From: Microcaldota archaeon
GTDB lineage: Archaea; Micrarchaeota; Micrarchaeia; Micrarchaeales; Micrarchaeaceae
Direction of reading: 5' to 3'
DNA: 64,000 nt
NCBI GenBank assembly: GCA_021810105.1
Contig: JAJZJM010000002.1
Coordinates: forward strand, 109,491 to 173,490
A program made the translations under genes and the position numbers. Each line of letters starts with the position of its first letter. Position 1 is the first letter of the stretch. This document shows positions 50,447 to 59,251 of the stretch, piece by piece. The notes under the pieces are model-generated. The model was not told where the DNA came from, did no database searches, and saw only the letters and a program-made list of their open reading frames with translations.

Positions 50447-51640
50447 ATGTTCATCTTGAAAAAGACGTACAGATACAGGGCGTATCCGTCGCAGTCGCAG
50501 AAATCAACACTCAACCGTCAGATGTATCTATCGAAACAACTCTACAACCTCCTTCTTGAACAATCACAAAAATACTTCAAGAAAACTGGAAAGACCTTCA
50601 CGAAATACGACATGAACAAGTGGATTACAAAACTCAAAAAGAAGAACCCAGAATTCAATGAACTATATTCCCAAGTCTGCCAGAATGTCGCGGACAGGGT
50701 CTCAAAAGCATACAAGAACTTCTTCAGAAGGATAAAGGAAAGAAAACAAGGAAAGAAAGTCAAGGTAGGTTTCCCACGTTTCAAATCATACGTCTCTTCA
50801 TTGACATACCCACAGTCTGGTTTCAAACTCGAAAAGAAAAAGGTTTCCGTTTCAAAAATCGGCAGGGTCAATTTCGTCAATCATAGGGAGATAGAAGGAA
50901 AGATAAAGACACTTGCGATAAAACAGACAAAATCGCAGGAATGGTATGTCACATTTTCCACTGAAAAGGAAGATATCTCTCTCTTCTCAGACAATAAACC
51001 ACAAGTAGGGATGGACTTGGGACTAAAGGAATACGCAACTTTGTCTGATGGAACAAGAATCCCAAATCCGAGAATCTCGGATAAATCCATCTGCAAATTG
51101 AAAAGAATCCAGAGAAGGCTCTCAAACAAGAAGAAAGGAGGCAAGAACAGGAGAAGGGCAAAAATAAAACTTGCAAGGATATCGGAACATATCGCAAGGC
51201 AGAGGGACGACTTCCTTCACAAGACCTCATATCGTCTTGTAAATTCATACTCATTCATTGCATACGAGGAACTGAAGATTGCGAACATGGCAAAGAACCA
51301 TAATCTTGCAAGACAGATAACGGATGCTTCTTGGGGCAACTTCACCCAATATCTCTGCTACAAGGCTGAAAGTGCTGGTTGCAGAGTTGTAGGTGTGAAC
51401 CCAAGGAACACAACAAGGACATGCAGTAAATGTGGAAACATACAGGACATAGGATTGGGTGAAAGGACATATCTCTGCCAAAATTGCGGACTGAAGATTG
51501 ACAGAGATTTGAATGCCTCAATAAATATCCTGACTACCGCAGGACTTGCGGGAAGTAACGCCTCTGGAGACGTTGTAAGACCTCAATTACAGGAGGCAGC
51601 CGTCAGTGAATCAGGAACTATACTTGGTGGTTCAAGATGA
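50447..51640 (+). CDS. tnpB: TnpB RNA-guided nuclease of the IS200/IS605 family
   Basis: A 397-residue intact TnpB. The N-terminus (YRYRAYPSQSQKSTLNRQ) and the wedge-like domain are followed by a split RuvC domain: Asp in VGMDLGLKEYATLSDG, Glu in IAYEELKIANM, Asp in DRDLNASINI, with a zinc finger CSKCGN...CQNCGL between. TnpB uses a right-end-derived RNA to cut DNA next to a short motif, keeping the element at its site. All catalytic residues are present, so it is probably active. Confidence 0.95.
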   Translation: MFILKKTYRYRAYPSQSQKSTLNRQMYLSKQLYNLLLEQSQKYFKKTGKTFTKYDMNKWITKLKKKNPEFNELYSQVCQNVADRVSKAYKNFFRRIKERKQGKKVKVGFPRFKSYVSSLTYPQSGFKLEKKKVSVSKIGRVNFVNHREIEGKIKTLAIKQTKSQEWYVTFSTEKEDISLFSDNKPQVGMDLGLKEYATLSDGTRIPNPRISDKSICKLKRIQRRLSNKKKGGKNRRRAKIKLARISEHIARQRDDFLHKTSYRLVNSYSFIAYEELKIANMAKNHNLARQITDASWGNFTQYLCYKAESAGCRVVGVNPRNTTRTCSKCGNIQDIGLGERTYLCQNCGLKIDRDLNASINILTTAGLAGSNASGDVVRPQLQEAAVSESGTILGGSR

Positions 51641-51697
51641 CCAATCAAAAAACCGCCATTGGAAGCCCACCACCTTCAGTGGTGGGAGGATGTCACC
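51540..51697 (+). ncRNA. Candidate omega RNA (reRNA) of the TnpB element
   Basis: In known TnpB systems the guide RNA overlaps the 3' part of tnpB and ends at the element's right edge, with the guide copied from the flanking DNA. Here the tnpB end, the 51666-51686 hairpin and the AGGATGTCAC end form this layout. The guide would begin at 51698 (AACCTCCATTCCAAGAG, thpR sequence). The start coordinate is an estimate. Confidence 0.55.
51666..51686 (+). repeat. Right-end hairpin of the IS200/IS605-family element
   Basis: Perfect 8-bp stem CCCACCAC/GTGGTGGG with a 5-base loop, 11 bases from the right edge; typical subterminal hairpin that doubles as the 3' scaffold hairpin of the omega RNA. Confidence 0.85.
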
Positions 51698-52039
51698 AAC
51701 CTCCATTCCAAGAGATTTCATCTCTTCATAAAGATATTTCCATATGCAGCAGATCTCCTCCTCGCCATCAGAAATGTTAACAAATGCGATTTTTGGGTAT
51801 TTTGCGCCGAAGAACGAGATGCCTTTGGCCTCTATTTCAAACGCTTTGATATTAATGCCAGAAAGTATTTTTTCGACAGAGCGGATTTTGGTTTCGTCAA
51901 TCTCTCCGAGAAAAAGCAAAGTGATATGGATGTTTTCAGCTTCTACAGCCTTAATTTTTCCTTTTATCTTTGATGCTGCAGAGCCTATTGCTACCCTGAC
52001 CTTCTCCGGAGGCTCTATGGATATGAAACATCTTGCCAT
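51698..52039 (-). pseudogene. thpR: thpR (RNA 2',3'-cyclic phosphodiesterase), N-terminal fragment
   Basis: About 114 residues from ATG 52039 (MARCFISIEPPEKVRV). Contains the first 2H motif ENIHITLLFLGEID and the family block FEIEAKGISFFGAKYPKIAF. The family opens RNA 2',3'-cyclic phosphates or ligates 2'-5' tRNA halves; it needs two H-x-T motifs, and the second is on the other side of the inserted element. The ORF reads about 22 residues into the element before stopping. An alternative start at 52069 overlaps the flippase gene by 4 bases. Confidence 0.87.
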
Positions 52040-52065
52040 CTTCCCGCCCAGTTTTGCCGGTAGGC

Positions 52066-53673
52066 TCACATGCCAACGAAGTGAGCCGTATAATTTAGCA
52101 TGATGCGTATTATTGCCCCAATAACAGGCACCCTGTCTGTCATTTGGCTCATTATTTTCAGGTCTTTTCTTTTTACGGCGCCAAGAAGCCCCAGGGCTAT
52201 CGGATATACGAGTATCACTTCCATTGCAGCAACTATCAGCAGGGGTATGAAATTATTTCCGAATGCTATGATTGCAGGGATTATAAGGAGCATAGTGACA
52301 GCATTAGCCGCAAGTATTAGGATGAGCTTTCTGGAATCGAAGTTAAGCTTGTATAGCTTAACGCTCTTTGCTATGAAAAGGACATCTGTAAGTACAGGAG
52401 TTATCGCATACAGTATGATAATCAGGCCCAGGCCATTTAATGCCGGAATTATTATCGGCAGAAGGATTAGCTGGACAGCCGCTATTATGAGATTATATTT
52501 CAGCACCTCCTTGACCTTTTGAGCGCTTATAAGCAAAGTCGATGCGTACCCTCCAGCAAGCCCTGCAAGGGTGCCTATAGACATTATTGCTATGTATAAA
52601 GGAGCTATGGAATAAACTCCGCTAAATGCCACGTACGAAAAAGGCTTTGCAAGGACGGCTATGAAAAATAGTATGGGTGCAAGCATCAGCACAGAATAAT
52701 ATATAGTGTAGTTGAAGAACCTGCCTATGCTTTTGCTCGTCTTTTTATTCACAAGGGTCGTAGAGAACATTGCGAGGAGGGATACGCTTATTGAACCAGA
52801 GATGACGTCTATAAGGGAGTTTACCCTTGATGCAACTCCAAAATTTCCTATTACGAATGCCGTGGCAAATACACCCAAGACTATAAGCGAAAGATTGCTT
52901 GTTAATGACTGAACCGCAGTTGCTCCGGCAACAGGAAGGGAAAAACTGAATATTTTTTTTATGGATGCTTTCGAAGGCATTACAAACATCCTGAGTTTGT
53001 TCTTCACGTATATCAAATAGAGAGAATACAGGAAAGCTACAGAGTATCCGATTATCAGGCCGATTATCGGACCTGCCGGGCCGAACCCGATCAGAACCAG
53101 AAAGACTGCAATGCCCGCCTGGAGCACAGCCTGGGTCGTATTTATGGCAGCTATATGAGAACCTTTATTGAAACCCAGAAGTGCGGAATATGATGCTCCG
53201 AAAAGCATTGACGATAGTATAGATATCGATGCAAGCTCTATGAAGATTGTATAAGAAGGATTATGGAATGCGTATGTAGCGACCAGGCCGCTTATGGCGA
53301 ATGATATCGCGGCGAATGCAATCCCAGTTATTAGTGTCACTGCGAATGAATTTGCTAGAAGATCCTCTATTGCACTTTTATCCTTCCTGTGTATATGCTC
53401 TGGAATGAATTTGTTTAGGGCTGTGCTTACGCCAAGGTTTCCTACTGAGCCAAACAGCCCGGATACAGCCAATGCGAGCGCATATATCCCATAGCCAGAA
53501 GGCCCAAGGAGTCTGGCCAATGCTATGAATGCCAGCCCGAGGAAGATTATCGATGAGAACTTGCCTATGAGCACAAAAGTGGCAGTGCTTGCTGTTTCTG
53601 CACCTATTGCGCTAGCCTCAGAATCTATAGTATCCGATATCGATGCACTGTACGAGGCCATGCTACTCAACAT
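52066..53673 (-). CDS. Oligosaccharide/polysaccharide flippase (Wzx/MOP superfamily)
   Basis: A 535-residue protein with about 14 hydrophobic helices. The N-terminal block FIALARLLGPSGYGIYALAL, then NLGVSTALNKFIPEH, is typical of the polysaccharide biosynthesis protein family (MOP superfamily), which flips lipid-linked glycans across the membrane. It fits a surface glycosylation role with the glycosyltransferases at 363 and 13622, though they are far apart. Followed by thpR with overlap. Confidence 0.85.
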   Translation of the reverse strand: MLSSMASYSASISDTIDSEASAIGAETASTATFVLIGKFSSIIFLGLAFIALARLLGPSGYGIYALALAVSGLFGSVGNLGVSTALNKFIPEHIHRKDKSAIEDLLANSFAVTLITGIAFAAISFAISGLVATYAFHNPSYTIFIELASISILSSMLFGASYSALLGFNKGSHIAAINTTQAVLQAGIAVFLVLIGFGPAGPIIGLIIGYSVAFLYSLYLIYVKNKLRMFVMPSKASIKKIFSFSLPVAGATAVQSLTSNLSLIVLGVFATAFVIGNFGVASRVNSLIDVISGSISVSLLAMFSTTLVNKKTSKSIGRFFNYTIYYSVLMLAPILFFIAVLAKPFSYVAFSGVYSIAPLYIAIMSIGTLAGLAGGYASTLLISAQKVKEVLKYNLIIAAVQLILLPIIIPALNGLGLIIILYAITPVLTDVLFIAKSVKLYKLNFDSRKLILILAANAVTMLLIIPAIIAFGNNFIPLLIVAAMEVILVYPIALGLLGAVKRKDLKIMSQMTDRVPVIGAIIRIMLNYTAHFVGM

Positions 53674-53717
53674 TTTAGGCTTCTATTGATTGCGCTAATA
53701 CTTATCTTTTAGCTTGC

Positions 53718-53732
53718 ATTTATAATATTATA
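53718..53732 (+). promoter_or_regulatory. Candidate TATA box for the DUF373 gene
   Basis: An AT-rich box ATTTATAATATTATA about 52-66 bases before the TTG start at 53784, in the gap between divergent genes. Sequence match only. Confidence 0.35.
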
Positions 53733-53783
53733 GAAGGTTTTTAGTTTATTTGCACTCTATTAATATGTATAAAGGTAGGTATT

Positions 53784-55004
53784 TTGGCTGAGCGTGTAAT
53801 CGTCCTTGCTGTAGACATAGACAATGACCTCTATAGAAAGGCCAGAGTGGCGGGTCCGGTAATTGGGCGTGAGGCAAACCTTAAAGCTGCTGCAAAGCTT
53901 GCTCTTGCAGACCCGCAGGAGGCTGATGCGAACACAATGTTCGAAGCGGTAAAGAAATATGATGAACTAAAGAAAAAGGGCTATTCTGTCTCTGTAGCTA
54001 CGATAACTGGAGCGGAAAAAGAGGGATATGTTGCCGACTCTGCGGTTGCAAAGCAAATAGATGTAGTTCTTGATAGGTTCAAGGCGGATTCCTGCGTGCT
54101 TGTTACAGACGGTGCGAGCGACATGAGAGTCCTCCCTGTATTAAAAACCAGAATAAAAGTAAATAGCGTAGACCTAGTAAGAATACACCAGGCAGAAGCG
54201 CTAGAAGGCGCGTATTTTACATTATTCGAAAAACTCAAAGAGCCCCATTATGCAAGAATTGTTTTTGGGATACCTGCAGTCCTTCTGCTTCTTTTTGCGC
54301 TAAGCTACTATTTCAATTATGGATGGCAACTACCAGCAGCGCTTATAGGGGTTTATCTGATATCTAAAGGATTTGGAGTAGAGGACTCTTTGGTCAGCTC
54401 TTTCAAGGGACTTGGATTCAGCGTAGAGAGGATGAGCTTTGTTTTCTATACCAGCTCAATAATATTTTTCTTGATAAGCCTGATAATAGGTTATGGCGCC
54501 TACACCTCTGCAATTTCCACAACTACAAACCAGATTGTGCTTTCAGCTTACGCTTTACAGGGGTTCCTTATACTCTTCCCTGTAAGCCTTGTACTATATT
54601 TAGTTGGGAGGGTCCTGGATATGGAGAACAAGCGCATGAGATACAGGGCAATAATGCAGGGAACATATACAGGCTATGGAATCATAACGATTACAATAAT
54701 TTACCTGACATCTGCGTGGATAATAGGGCAACTCTATTTTTGGCAGTTCATTCTTTTCAGCGCAATTGCGATTGTTTTCGGCTACCTTGTCTCTAAAACC
54801 AGTAGCGCTCTCAGAAGCAGAGCCATTAGAAGATCCAGGATGAAAGACAAGCATGTCATAAATGACATAGGTGCGTATGTTGGAAAGGTCACAGCTGTGG
54901 ATACAAAGCGCGGAATAATGATGATAAAAACAGATTATGGAAATGTAATAAGGTATGATGTAGACAGGATAACGAGCATATCTGATAGGATAATAGTCAA
55001 GTAA
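53784..55004 (+). CDS. DUF373-family membrane protein
   Basis: A 406-residue protein starting at TTG 53784. The cytoplasmic N-terminal half (IVLAVDIDNDLYRKARVAGP, then AGPVIGREANLKAA, LVTDGASDMRVLPVL) is the archaeal DUF373 signature; the rest has about six TM helices, ending with a small beta-rich tail (VGKVTAVDTKRGIMMI). Function is unknown. Widespread in archaea; here it precedes rnp1. Confidence 0.85.
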   Translation: MAERVIVLAVDIDNDLYRKARVAGPVIGREANLKAAAKLALADPQEADANTMFEAVKKYDELKKKGYSVSVATITGAEKEGYVADSAVAKQIDVVLDRFKADSCVLVTDGASDMRVLPVLKTRIKVNSVDLVRIHQAEALEGAYFTLFEKLKEPHYARIVFGIPAVLLLLFALSYYFNYGWQLPAALIGVYLISKGFGVEDSLVSSFKGLGFSVERMSFVFYTSSIIFFLISLIIGYGAYTSAISTTTNQIVLSAYALQGFLILFPVSLVLYLVGRVLDMENKRMRYRAIMQGTYTGYGIITITIIYLTSAWIIGQLYFWQFILFSAIAIVFGYLVSKTSSALRSRAIRRSRMKDKHVINDIGAYVGKVTAVDTKRGIMMIKTDYGNVIRYDVDRITSISDRIIVK

Positions 55005-55068
55005 TTCTTGCATTGTTTGGACTCCTGCAGATTTCTAGCCCTGTATTTTTCATTGGTAAGGTTTATAT

Positions 55069-55392
55069 ATGACTGAATATAACAATAAAACCATTGTTCT
55101 GCATGAGCTTATCGGCTTGAAGGTCGAGGTCCTCAGAAGCAAAGATAGTTCAATTAAAGGAACGAAAGGAACTGTAGTAGACGAAACCAAGAATACCCTC
55201 TTGATCCGCACAGCATCCAAGGATAAAAGGGTCCCAAAGGTCACATCAACATTTAAATTCCTTTTCGGAAGAAATAAGTTCATTGTAAATGGAGAAGAAA
55301 TCTGCTTTAGGCCGTATGAACGCCTCGAGAAGAGCTTTAAGTTCTACAAAAAAAGAGGCATGCAAAGCCAGGAGAACAAAACAACGAGATGA
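55069..55392 (+). CDS. rnp1: Ribonuclease P protein component 1 (Rpp29/POP4)
   Basis: A 107-residue protein with the Rpp29 Sm-like core: HELIGLKVEVLRSKDSSIKG, then GTKGTVVDETKNTLLI and TFKFLF. It binds RNase P RNA for tRNA 5' maturation. It sits directly before S17, its conserved place in archaeal ribosomal operons. Confidence 0.92.
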   Translation: MTEYNNKTIVLHELIGLKVEVLRSKDSSIKGTKGTVVDETKNTLLIRTASKDKRVPKVTSTFKFLFGRNKFIVNGEEICFRPYERLEKSFKFYKKRGMQSQENKTTR

Positions 55393-55396
55393 TTGA

Positions 55397-55693
55397 TTGG
55401 AATGTAAAGACCCAAAATGCCCTGTGCACGGGAATCTTAAGACGCACGGCAGCAGAATGGAAGGCACCGTGGTTAGCGGAAAGGCTAACAAGACCGTCAT
55501 AGTGGAGAGGGAATATAATACTTTCCTTAAAAAGTATGAAAGGTCTCTAAGGAACACTTCGAGAATACCGGCCTATAACCCGGCATGCATAAATGCTAAG
55601 GAGGGCGAGCGTGTCACCATAGCTGGCTGCAGGAGGCTTAGCAAGACAAAATCATTTGTAGTTGTAAAAGTATTAGGGAGGGAATCTGCATGA
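55397..55693 (+). CDS. rps17: Ribosomal protein uS17
   Basis: A 98-residue protein from TTG 55397. [20 protein letters not shown] and [20 protein letters not shown], then [16 protein letters not shown], identify archaeal S17. The stop overlaps the L14 start by 4 bases. Confidence 0.94.
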   Translation: MECKDPKCPVHGNLKTHGSRMEGTVVSGKANKTVIVEREYNTFLKKYERSLRNTSRIPAYNPACINAKEGERVTIAGCRRLSKTKSFVVVKVLGRESA

Positions 55694-56088
55694 AAGGACT
55701 ATCTACAAGCATATCTAGAACACTCATACCGAGCTCTGTGCTTACTTGCGCAGATAATAGCGGAGCCAAAACCCTAATGATAATAAATAAAATAGGGAAG
55801 GCGGGCAGGAAAGGCAGGCTTGCCACATCAGGCATAGGAGACATAGTCATGGCGAGCGTAAAGAGCGGCAACCCGCAGTACATAAAGAAGAAGGTCAGGG
55901 TAGTGATAATAAGGCAGAAACAGCCGATAAGGAGAGCAAATGGAATGAGAGTAAGATTTGAGGATAACGCCGGAATACTCATAACAGACAGCAACCTTGC
56001 TGTTGGAACAGAAGTCAAGGGGGCAATGGCAAGAGAGGTAGTGGAGAGATATATAAAATTGGCAGGCATAGCCTCCAGAGTGGTGTAA
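55690..56088 (+). CDS. rpl14: Ribosomal protein uL14
   Basis: A 132-residue protein. [20 protein letters not shown] and [20 protein letters not shown] are L14 blocks, ending with [20 protein letters not shown]. Stop/start overlap with L24 by one base. Confidence 0.96.
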   Translation: MKGLSTSISRTLIPSSVLTCADNSGAKTLMIINKIGKAGRKGRLATSGIGDIVMASVKSGNPQYIKKKVRVVIIRQKQPIRRANGMRVRFEDNAGILITDSNLAVGTEVKGAMAREVVERYIKLAGIASRVV

Positions 56089-56591
56089 TGATACAGAGCA
56101 GTAAACCCAGGAAGCAGAGGCTATTCAGATATACTGCGTCATTGCACGAAAGGCAGAAATTTGTCCACGCCCATATAGACAAGCAGCTTAGAGAGAAACT
56201 TAAACTTAAAAAAAGGGCCATACAGCTTTCAAAAGGAGACAGCGTGAAGGTGATGGCTGGTTCAAACAAAGGAGTGACTGGAAAGGTCACTATGATAAAT
56301 CTGAGGTCTGGAAGAATATTTATAGATACTATGAAGAGAAAGAACGCTAAAGGAAAAGAGCTGGGAGTCTCGATAAGCAGCAATAATGTTTACATTACTG
56401 ATATTAATTTATCGGATAAAGTCAGGGCTGCAAAATTGAATCTGAAGTACCAGCCAGAAACCAAAGAGCAAAAAACTGAAAATGCGCAGGCTAAGCAGAT
56501 AGAGGGTCTTCCTACAGAAAAAACCATGCAGCAAAAAACAGCCCAGCAGATTGGAGATGCGGCTACAGCAAAAAACGCTACGGTGAAATAA
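56088..56591 (+). CDS. rpl24: Ribosomal protein uL24 with long C-terminal tail
   Basis: A 167-residue protein: the archaeal L24 N-terminus (KPRKQRLFRYTASLHERQKF), KOW motif region GDSVKVMAGSNKGVTGKVT, then a Lys/Gln/Thr-rich tail of about 45 residues beyond the usual end. The tail is low complexity and probably disordered. Confidence 0.94.
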   Translation: MIQSSKPRKQRLFRYTASLHERQKFVHAHIDKQLREKLKLKKRAIQLSKGDSVKVMAGSNKGVTGKVTMINLRSGRIFIDTMKRKNAKGKELGVSISSNNVYITDINLSDKVRAAKLNLKYQPETKEQKTENAQAKQIEGLPTEKTMQQKTAQQIGDAATAKNATVK

Positions 56592-56592
56592 A

Positions 56593-57279
56593 ATGGCAAA
56601 AAAAGGAAACGTAAGGCATATAAAATCGCTCTCGTCACCAACCTACCTTAATGTACATAAGAAAGAGTATAAATATACTGCAAAGGCCATGCCTGGCAGG
56701 CATTCTTTGGAGAGAGGCATTCCTCTTATCTCTTTTGGAAGAAAAATAGGGATATCAGACTCATCGAAGTACATAAAAAGAGTAATAAATACCGGCGGAA
56801 TTGCTGTGAATGGCAAGACCATAAAGCAGCCGTATTATACTGTAGGATTAAACGATGTAGTAGATATGAAGGATGCTGGAAAGAGCTACATAATTGGCAT
56901 AAATGACAGGGCTCAAATAGATATAAAGGAAGGGAAGGAAAAGCCAGCCAGAGTATGCAAAGTTGTACAGAAATACAAGACAAAGGGAAATAGCTTAATG
57001 ATAAGGCTACATGATGGCGAGGTTTTCAAAGCCAAGGACAAGGGAATTGGAGTTAACGATTCTATTATGATAAAAGGAACCGACCCATCCGAAGGAAAGA
57101 GGCTTAAGCTTGATGTAGGATGCAAGTGCTTAATCATAGATGGAGTTCACGTAGGAGACCTTGGAATTGTTGAAGGCATACAGAAGGGCTCTGACGTATC
57201 AAAGGCAACAGCAAGGATAAAGAGCGGAAGCGGAGCGGCTTTCGACACCCTGCTTGACAATATAATGGTAGTTGAATAA
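56593..57279 (+). CDS. rps4e: Ribosomal protein eS4 (S4e)
   Basis: A 228-residue archaeal/eukaryotic protein: S4-type RNA-binding segment YIKRVINTGGIAVNGKTIKQ, central S4e domain, and a KOW motif near the end. The N-terminal GNVRHIKSLSSPTYLNVHKK is typical. Stop overlaps the L5 ATG by 8 bases. Confidence 0.95.
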   Translation: MAKKGNVRHIKSLSSPTYLNVHKKEYKYTAKAMPGRHSLERGIPLISFGRKIGISDSSKYIKRVINTGGIAVNGKTIKQPYYTVGLNDVVDMKDAGKSYIIGINDRAQIDIKEGKEKPARVCKVVQKYKTKGNSLMIRLHDGEVFKAKDKGIGVNDSIMIKGTDPSEGKRLKLDVGCKCLIIDGVHVGDLGIVEGIQKGSDVSKATARIKSGSGAAFDTLLDNIMVVE

Positions 57280-57793
57280 TATGGCAAGCAACCCTATGAA
57301 GAATATAGGAATAAACAAAGTGGTAGTCAATATAGGGAGTGGGAACGAGGAAAAACAGGCTGATGCGGCAAGGAAGCTAATAGAGCTTGTTACTGGAAGG
57401 AAGCCGGCTGACGAGATCTCTAAGAATAGGAGGCCTGCATTTAAGATAACAAGAGGGCAGAGAATAGGAGCATTTGTAACACTTAGAGGCAAACCTGCAG
57501 CGGAGACTCTGAAGAAGCTTCTCGATGCGGCAGACAATAAGGTAAAGCTTTCAGGCATTACAACAAATTCATTAAGCTTTGGGATAAGGGAATACATAGA
57601 CATACGCGGAGTCAAGTACGATCCATCTATAGGGATGATGGGCATGAATATTAACGTGTCGTTTAGCAGAAAGGGGCAGAGAGTCAAGAACAGGAAAAGG
57701 CTAGCGGAGAGAATACCTGACAGGCACGGAAAAATAGGCACAGATGAAATAAAAGAGTACATGATCAGAGAGTTCAAAGCCGAATTTAATTGA
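57272..57793 (+). CDS. rpl5: Ribosomal protein uL5
   Basis: A 173-residue protein. MKNIGINKVVVNIGSGNEEK and GRKPADEISKNRRPAFKITR followed by GAFVTLRG are L5 blocks. It binds 5S rRNA. Followed after 7 bases by the short S14 gene. A start at ATG 57281 is as plausible as the first codon at 57272. Confidence 0.95.
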   Translation: MNNMASNPMKNIGINKVVVNIGSGNEEKQADAARKLIELVTGRKPADEISKNRRPAFKITRGQRIGAFVTLRGKPAAETLKKLLDAADNKVKLSGITTNSLSFGIREYIDIRGVKYDPSIGMMGMNINVSFSRKGQRVKNRKRLAERIPDRHGKIGTDEIKEYMIREFKAEFN

Positions 57794-57800
57794 GGATTAT

Positions 57801-57959
57801 ATGCAAATCAGACTAGAAGAGAAATTTAAAGGAAAAGGCATACGCAAATGCAGGATGTGCGGAAACGTGCGGGGATTGATAAGGTCGCATAGACTATACA
57901 TTTGCAGAAAATGCTTTAGGGAAAGCGCAAAGGGAATGGGCTTCAAGAAGTATGGATGA
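57801..57959 (+). CDS. rps14: Ribosomal protein uS14 (zinc-binding form)
   Basis: A 52-residue protein found by reading the gap between L5 and S8; too short for standard ORF cutoffs. C-x2-C pairs (KCRMCGN and YICRKCFRESA) form the zinc site, and GLIRSHRLYICRKCF and the end AKGMGFKKYG fit the archaeal form. It overlaps the S8 start by 8 bases, in the standard operon order. Confidence 0.96.
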   Translation: MQIRLEEKFKGKGIRKCRMCGNVRGLIRSHRLYICRKCFRESAKGMGFKKYG

Positions 57960-58344
57960 TATTATGGATAGATTTTCTGACGCTATAAATACAATAAAGA
58001 CAAATGAGAGGATAGGAAGAGTAGAGTGCGTAATGCCCTCGACTAAACTTGTCAAGGCAGCGCTTGATATAATGAAACGCGAATCTTACATAAAAGATTA
58101 TGAAGAATTTTCAGAAGGGCATAAAAATATGCTGAAGGTTTATTTGTCTAACAAGATAAACGAGATCGGAGTAATAAAACCCAGATATGCAATAGGCAAG
58201 GATGACGTACAGAGATATGAAGCGAGATACATACCAAGCAGAGACTTCGGAATACTTCTTATATCTACTCCCAAAGGCATTGTTACAAACAAAGAGGCCG
58301 TAGCCAATGGGACTGGAGGAAGGCTGCTAGCGTACGTATATTGA
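57952..58344 (+). CDS. rps8: Ribosomal protein uS8
   Basis: A 130-residue protein. DDIMDRFSDAINTIKTNERI and the C-terminal ISTPKGIVTNKEAVANGTGG, then RLLAYVY, match archaeal S8. Translationally coupled to S14 by overlap. Confidence 0.96.
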   Translation: MDDIMDRFSDAINTIKTNERIGRVECVMPSTKLVKAALDIMKRESYIKDYEEFSEGHKNMLKVYLSNKINEIGVIKPRYAIGKDDVQRYEARYIPSRDFGILLISTPKGIVTNKEAVANGTGGRLLAYVY

Positions 58345-58352
58345 GTGTTTGA

Positions 58353-58877
58353 ATGGCAGAAATAAAGATACCTGAGGGAGTTAACGTTTCTATAGAGTCA
58401 GGAATAGTTACAACAAAGGGCAGCCTGGGCACTAATAAGCGCAAGATCAACTCCACTTTGCTAGAAGTATCGCAAGCTAACGGCAAGATAGTAGTGAAAC
58501 CGATTATATCTAAGATTCTTGGAGTCAAAGCCGCAATGTCAGAGAACGCATTTGCAAAAGAGCTTATGAATGACATGGCGGGAGTTACAAAACATTTTGA
58601 GATAAAGATGCAGAGCACGCATTCCCATTTCCCTCTTGTGCTTGAAGTGAAAGGAGACTCGCTTCTGATAAAGAACATGATAGGAGAGAGGGCGCCGAGA
58701 AGCGCAAAGATAGCCGGAAATGCAAAAGTGGAAGTTAAAGGGCAGAATGTAAGGATATATGGGACAAGCCTTGACGATGTGTCTCAGACTGCTGCCAATA
58801 TAAGGAAGGCCTGCAAAATAGTAAAGAAAGACGAGAGAGTCTTCCAAGACGGAGTATATTACGCTTTAGAGGAATGA
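58353..58877 (+). CDS. rpl6: Ribosomal protein uL6
   Basis: A 174-residue protein. IPEGVNVSIESGIVTTKGSL and LGTNKR in the N-terminal repeat, and NMIGERAPRSAKIAGNAKVE in the C-terminal repeat, are L6 blocks. Confidence 0.95.
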   Translation: MAEIKIPEGVNVSIESGIVTTKGSLGTNKRKINSTLLEVSQANGKIVVKPIISKILGVKAAMSENAFAKELMNDMAGVTKHFEIKMQSTHSHFPLVLEVKGDSLLIKNMIGERAPRSAKIAGNAKVEVKGQNVRIYGTSLDDVSQTAANIRKACKIVKKDERVFQDGVYYALEE

Positions 58878-58882
58878 TATTT

Positions 58883-59251
58883 ATGGCAGGAAAAAGATCC
58901 CATCCTAAATTCAATGTGCCTAACTTAGGAGCGAAGCACAGGAAAAGGGTAAAGGATAGATGGAGAAAACAGAGAGGCATAGACAACAAGAAAAGGATAA
59001 AGAAGGACTTCATGGGTGCAGAGCCGAACATAGGCTATGGAAATCCTGAAAGCTTGAGAGGTATAAGAGCGTCCGGAAAAAGGCTGAAGACAGTGCAGAA
59101 TGGCAGAGAATTGCAGACGATAGTGCAGAAGGAGGGCGCTGATGCTTATGATTTTGCAATTGGCCACGCGGTCTCTAAAAGAAAACGTGCGGAGATAGCT
59201 GAATTGGCTGGAAATTTAGGGGCAAAAATAGTAAATAGTGGGAGAGCATGA
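58883..59251 (+). CDS. rpl32e: Ribosomal protein eL32 (L32e)
   Basis: About 122 residues from ATG 58883 (MAGKRSHPKFNVPNLGAKHR). PKFNVPNLGAKHRKRVKDRW and the GYGNPESLRGI segment are typical of archaeal L32e. The ATG at 58874 would add only MIF. Overlaps the L19e start by 4 bases. Confidence 0.93.
   Translation: MAGKRSHPKFNVPNLGAKHRKRVKDRWRKQRGIDNKKRIKKDFMGAEPNIGYGNPESLRGIRASGKRLKTVQNGRELQTIVQKEGADAYDFAIGHAVSKRKRAEIAELAGNLGAKIVNSGRA

Larger units (their letters stand above)
50374..51697 (+). mobile_element. IS200/IS605-family element carrying only tnpB
   Basis: About 1,324 bases inserted in thpR. The left end has a near-perfect palindrome CCCATGATTTAAATCGTGGG (50381-50400); the right end has a hairpin CCCACCAC-CTTCA-GTGGTGGG (51666-51686) followed by AGGATGTCAC, the usual family right end. 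There is no target duplication; the exact edge is uncertain by one C. No tnpA is present, so transposition would need TnpA in trans. Exact restoration of thpR by deletion indicates recent insertion. Confidence 0.88.
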
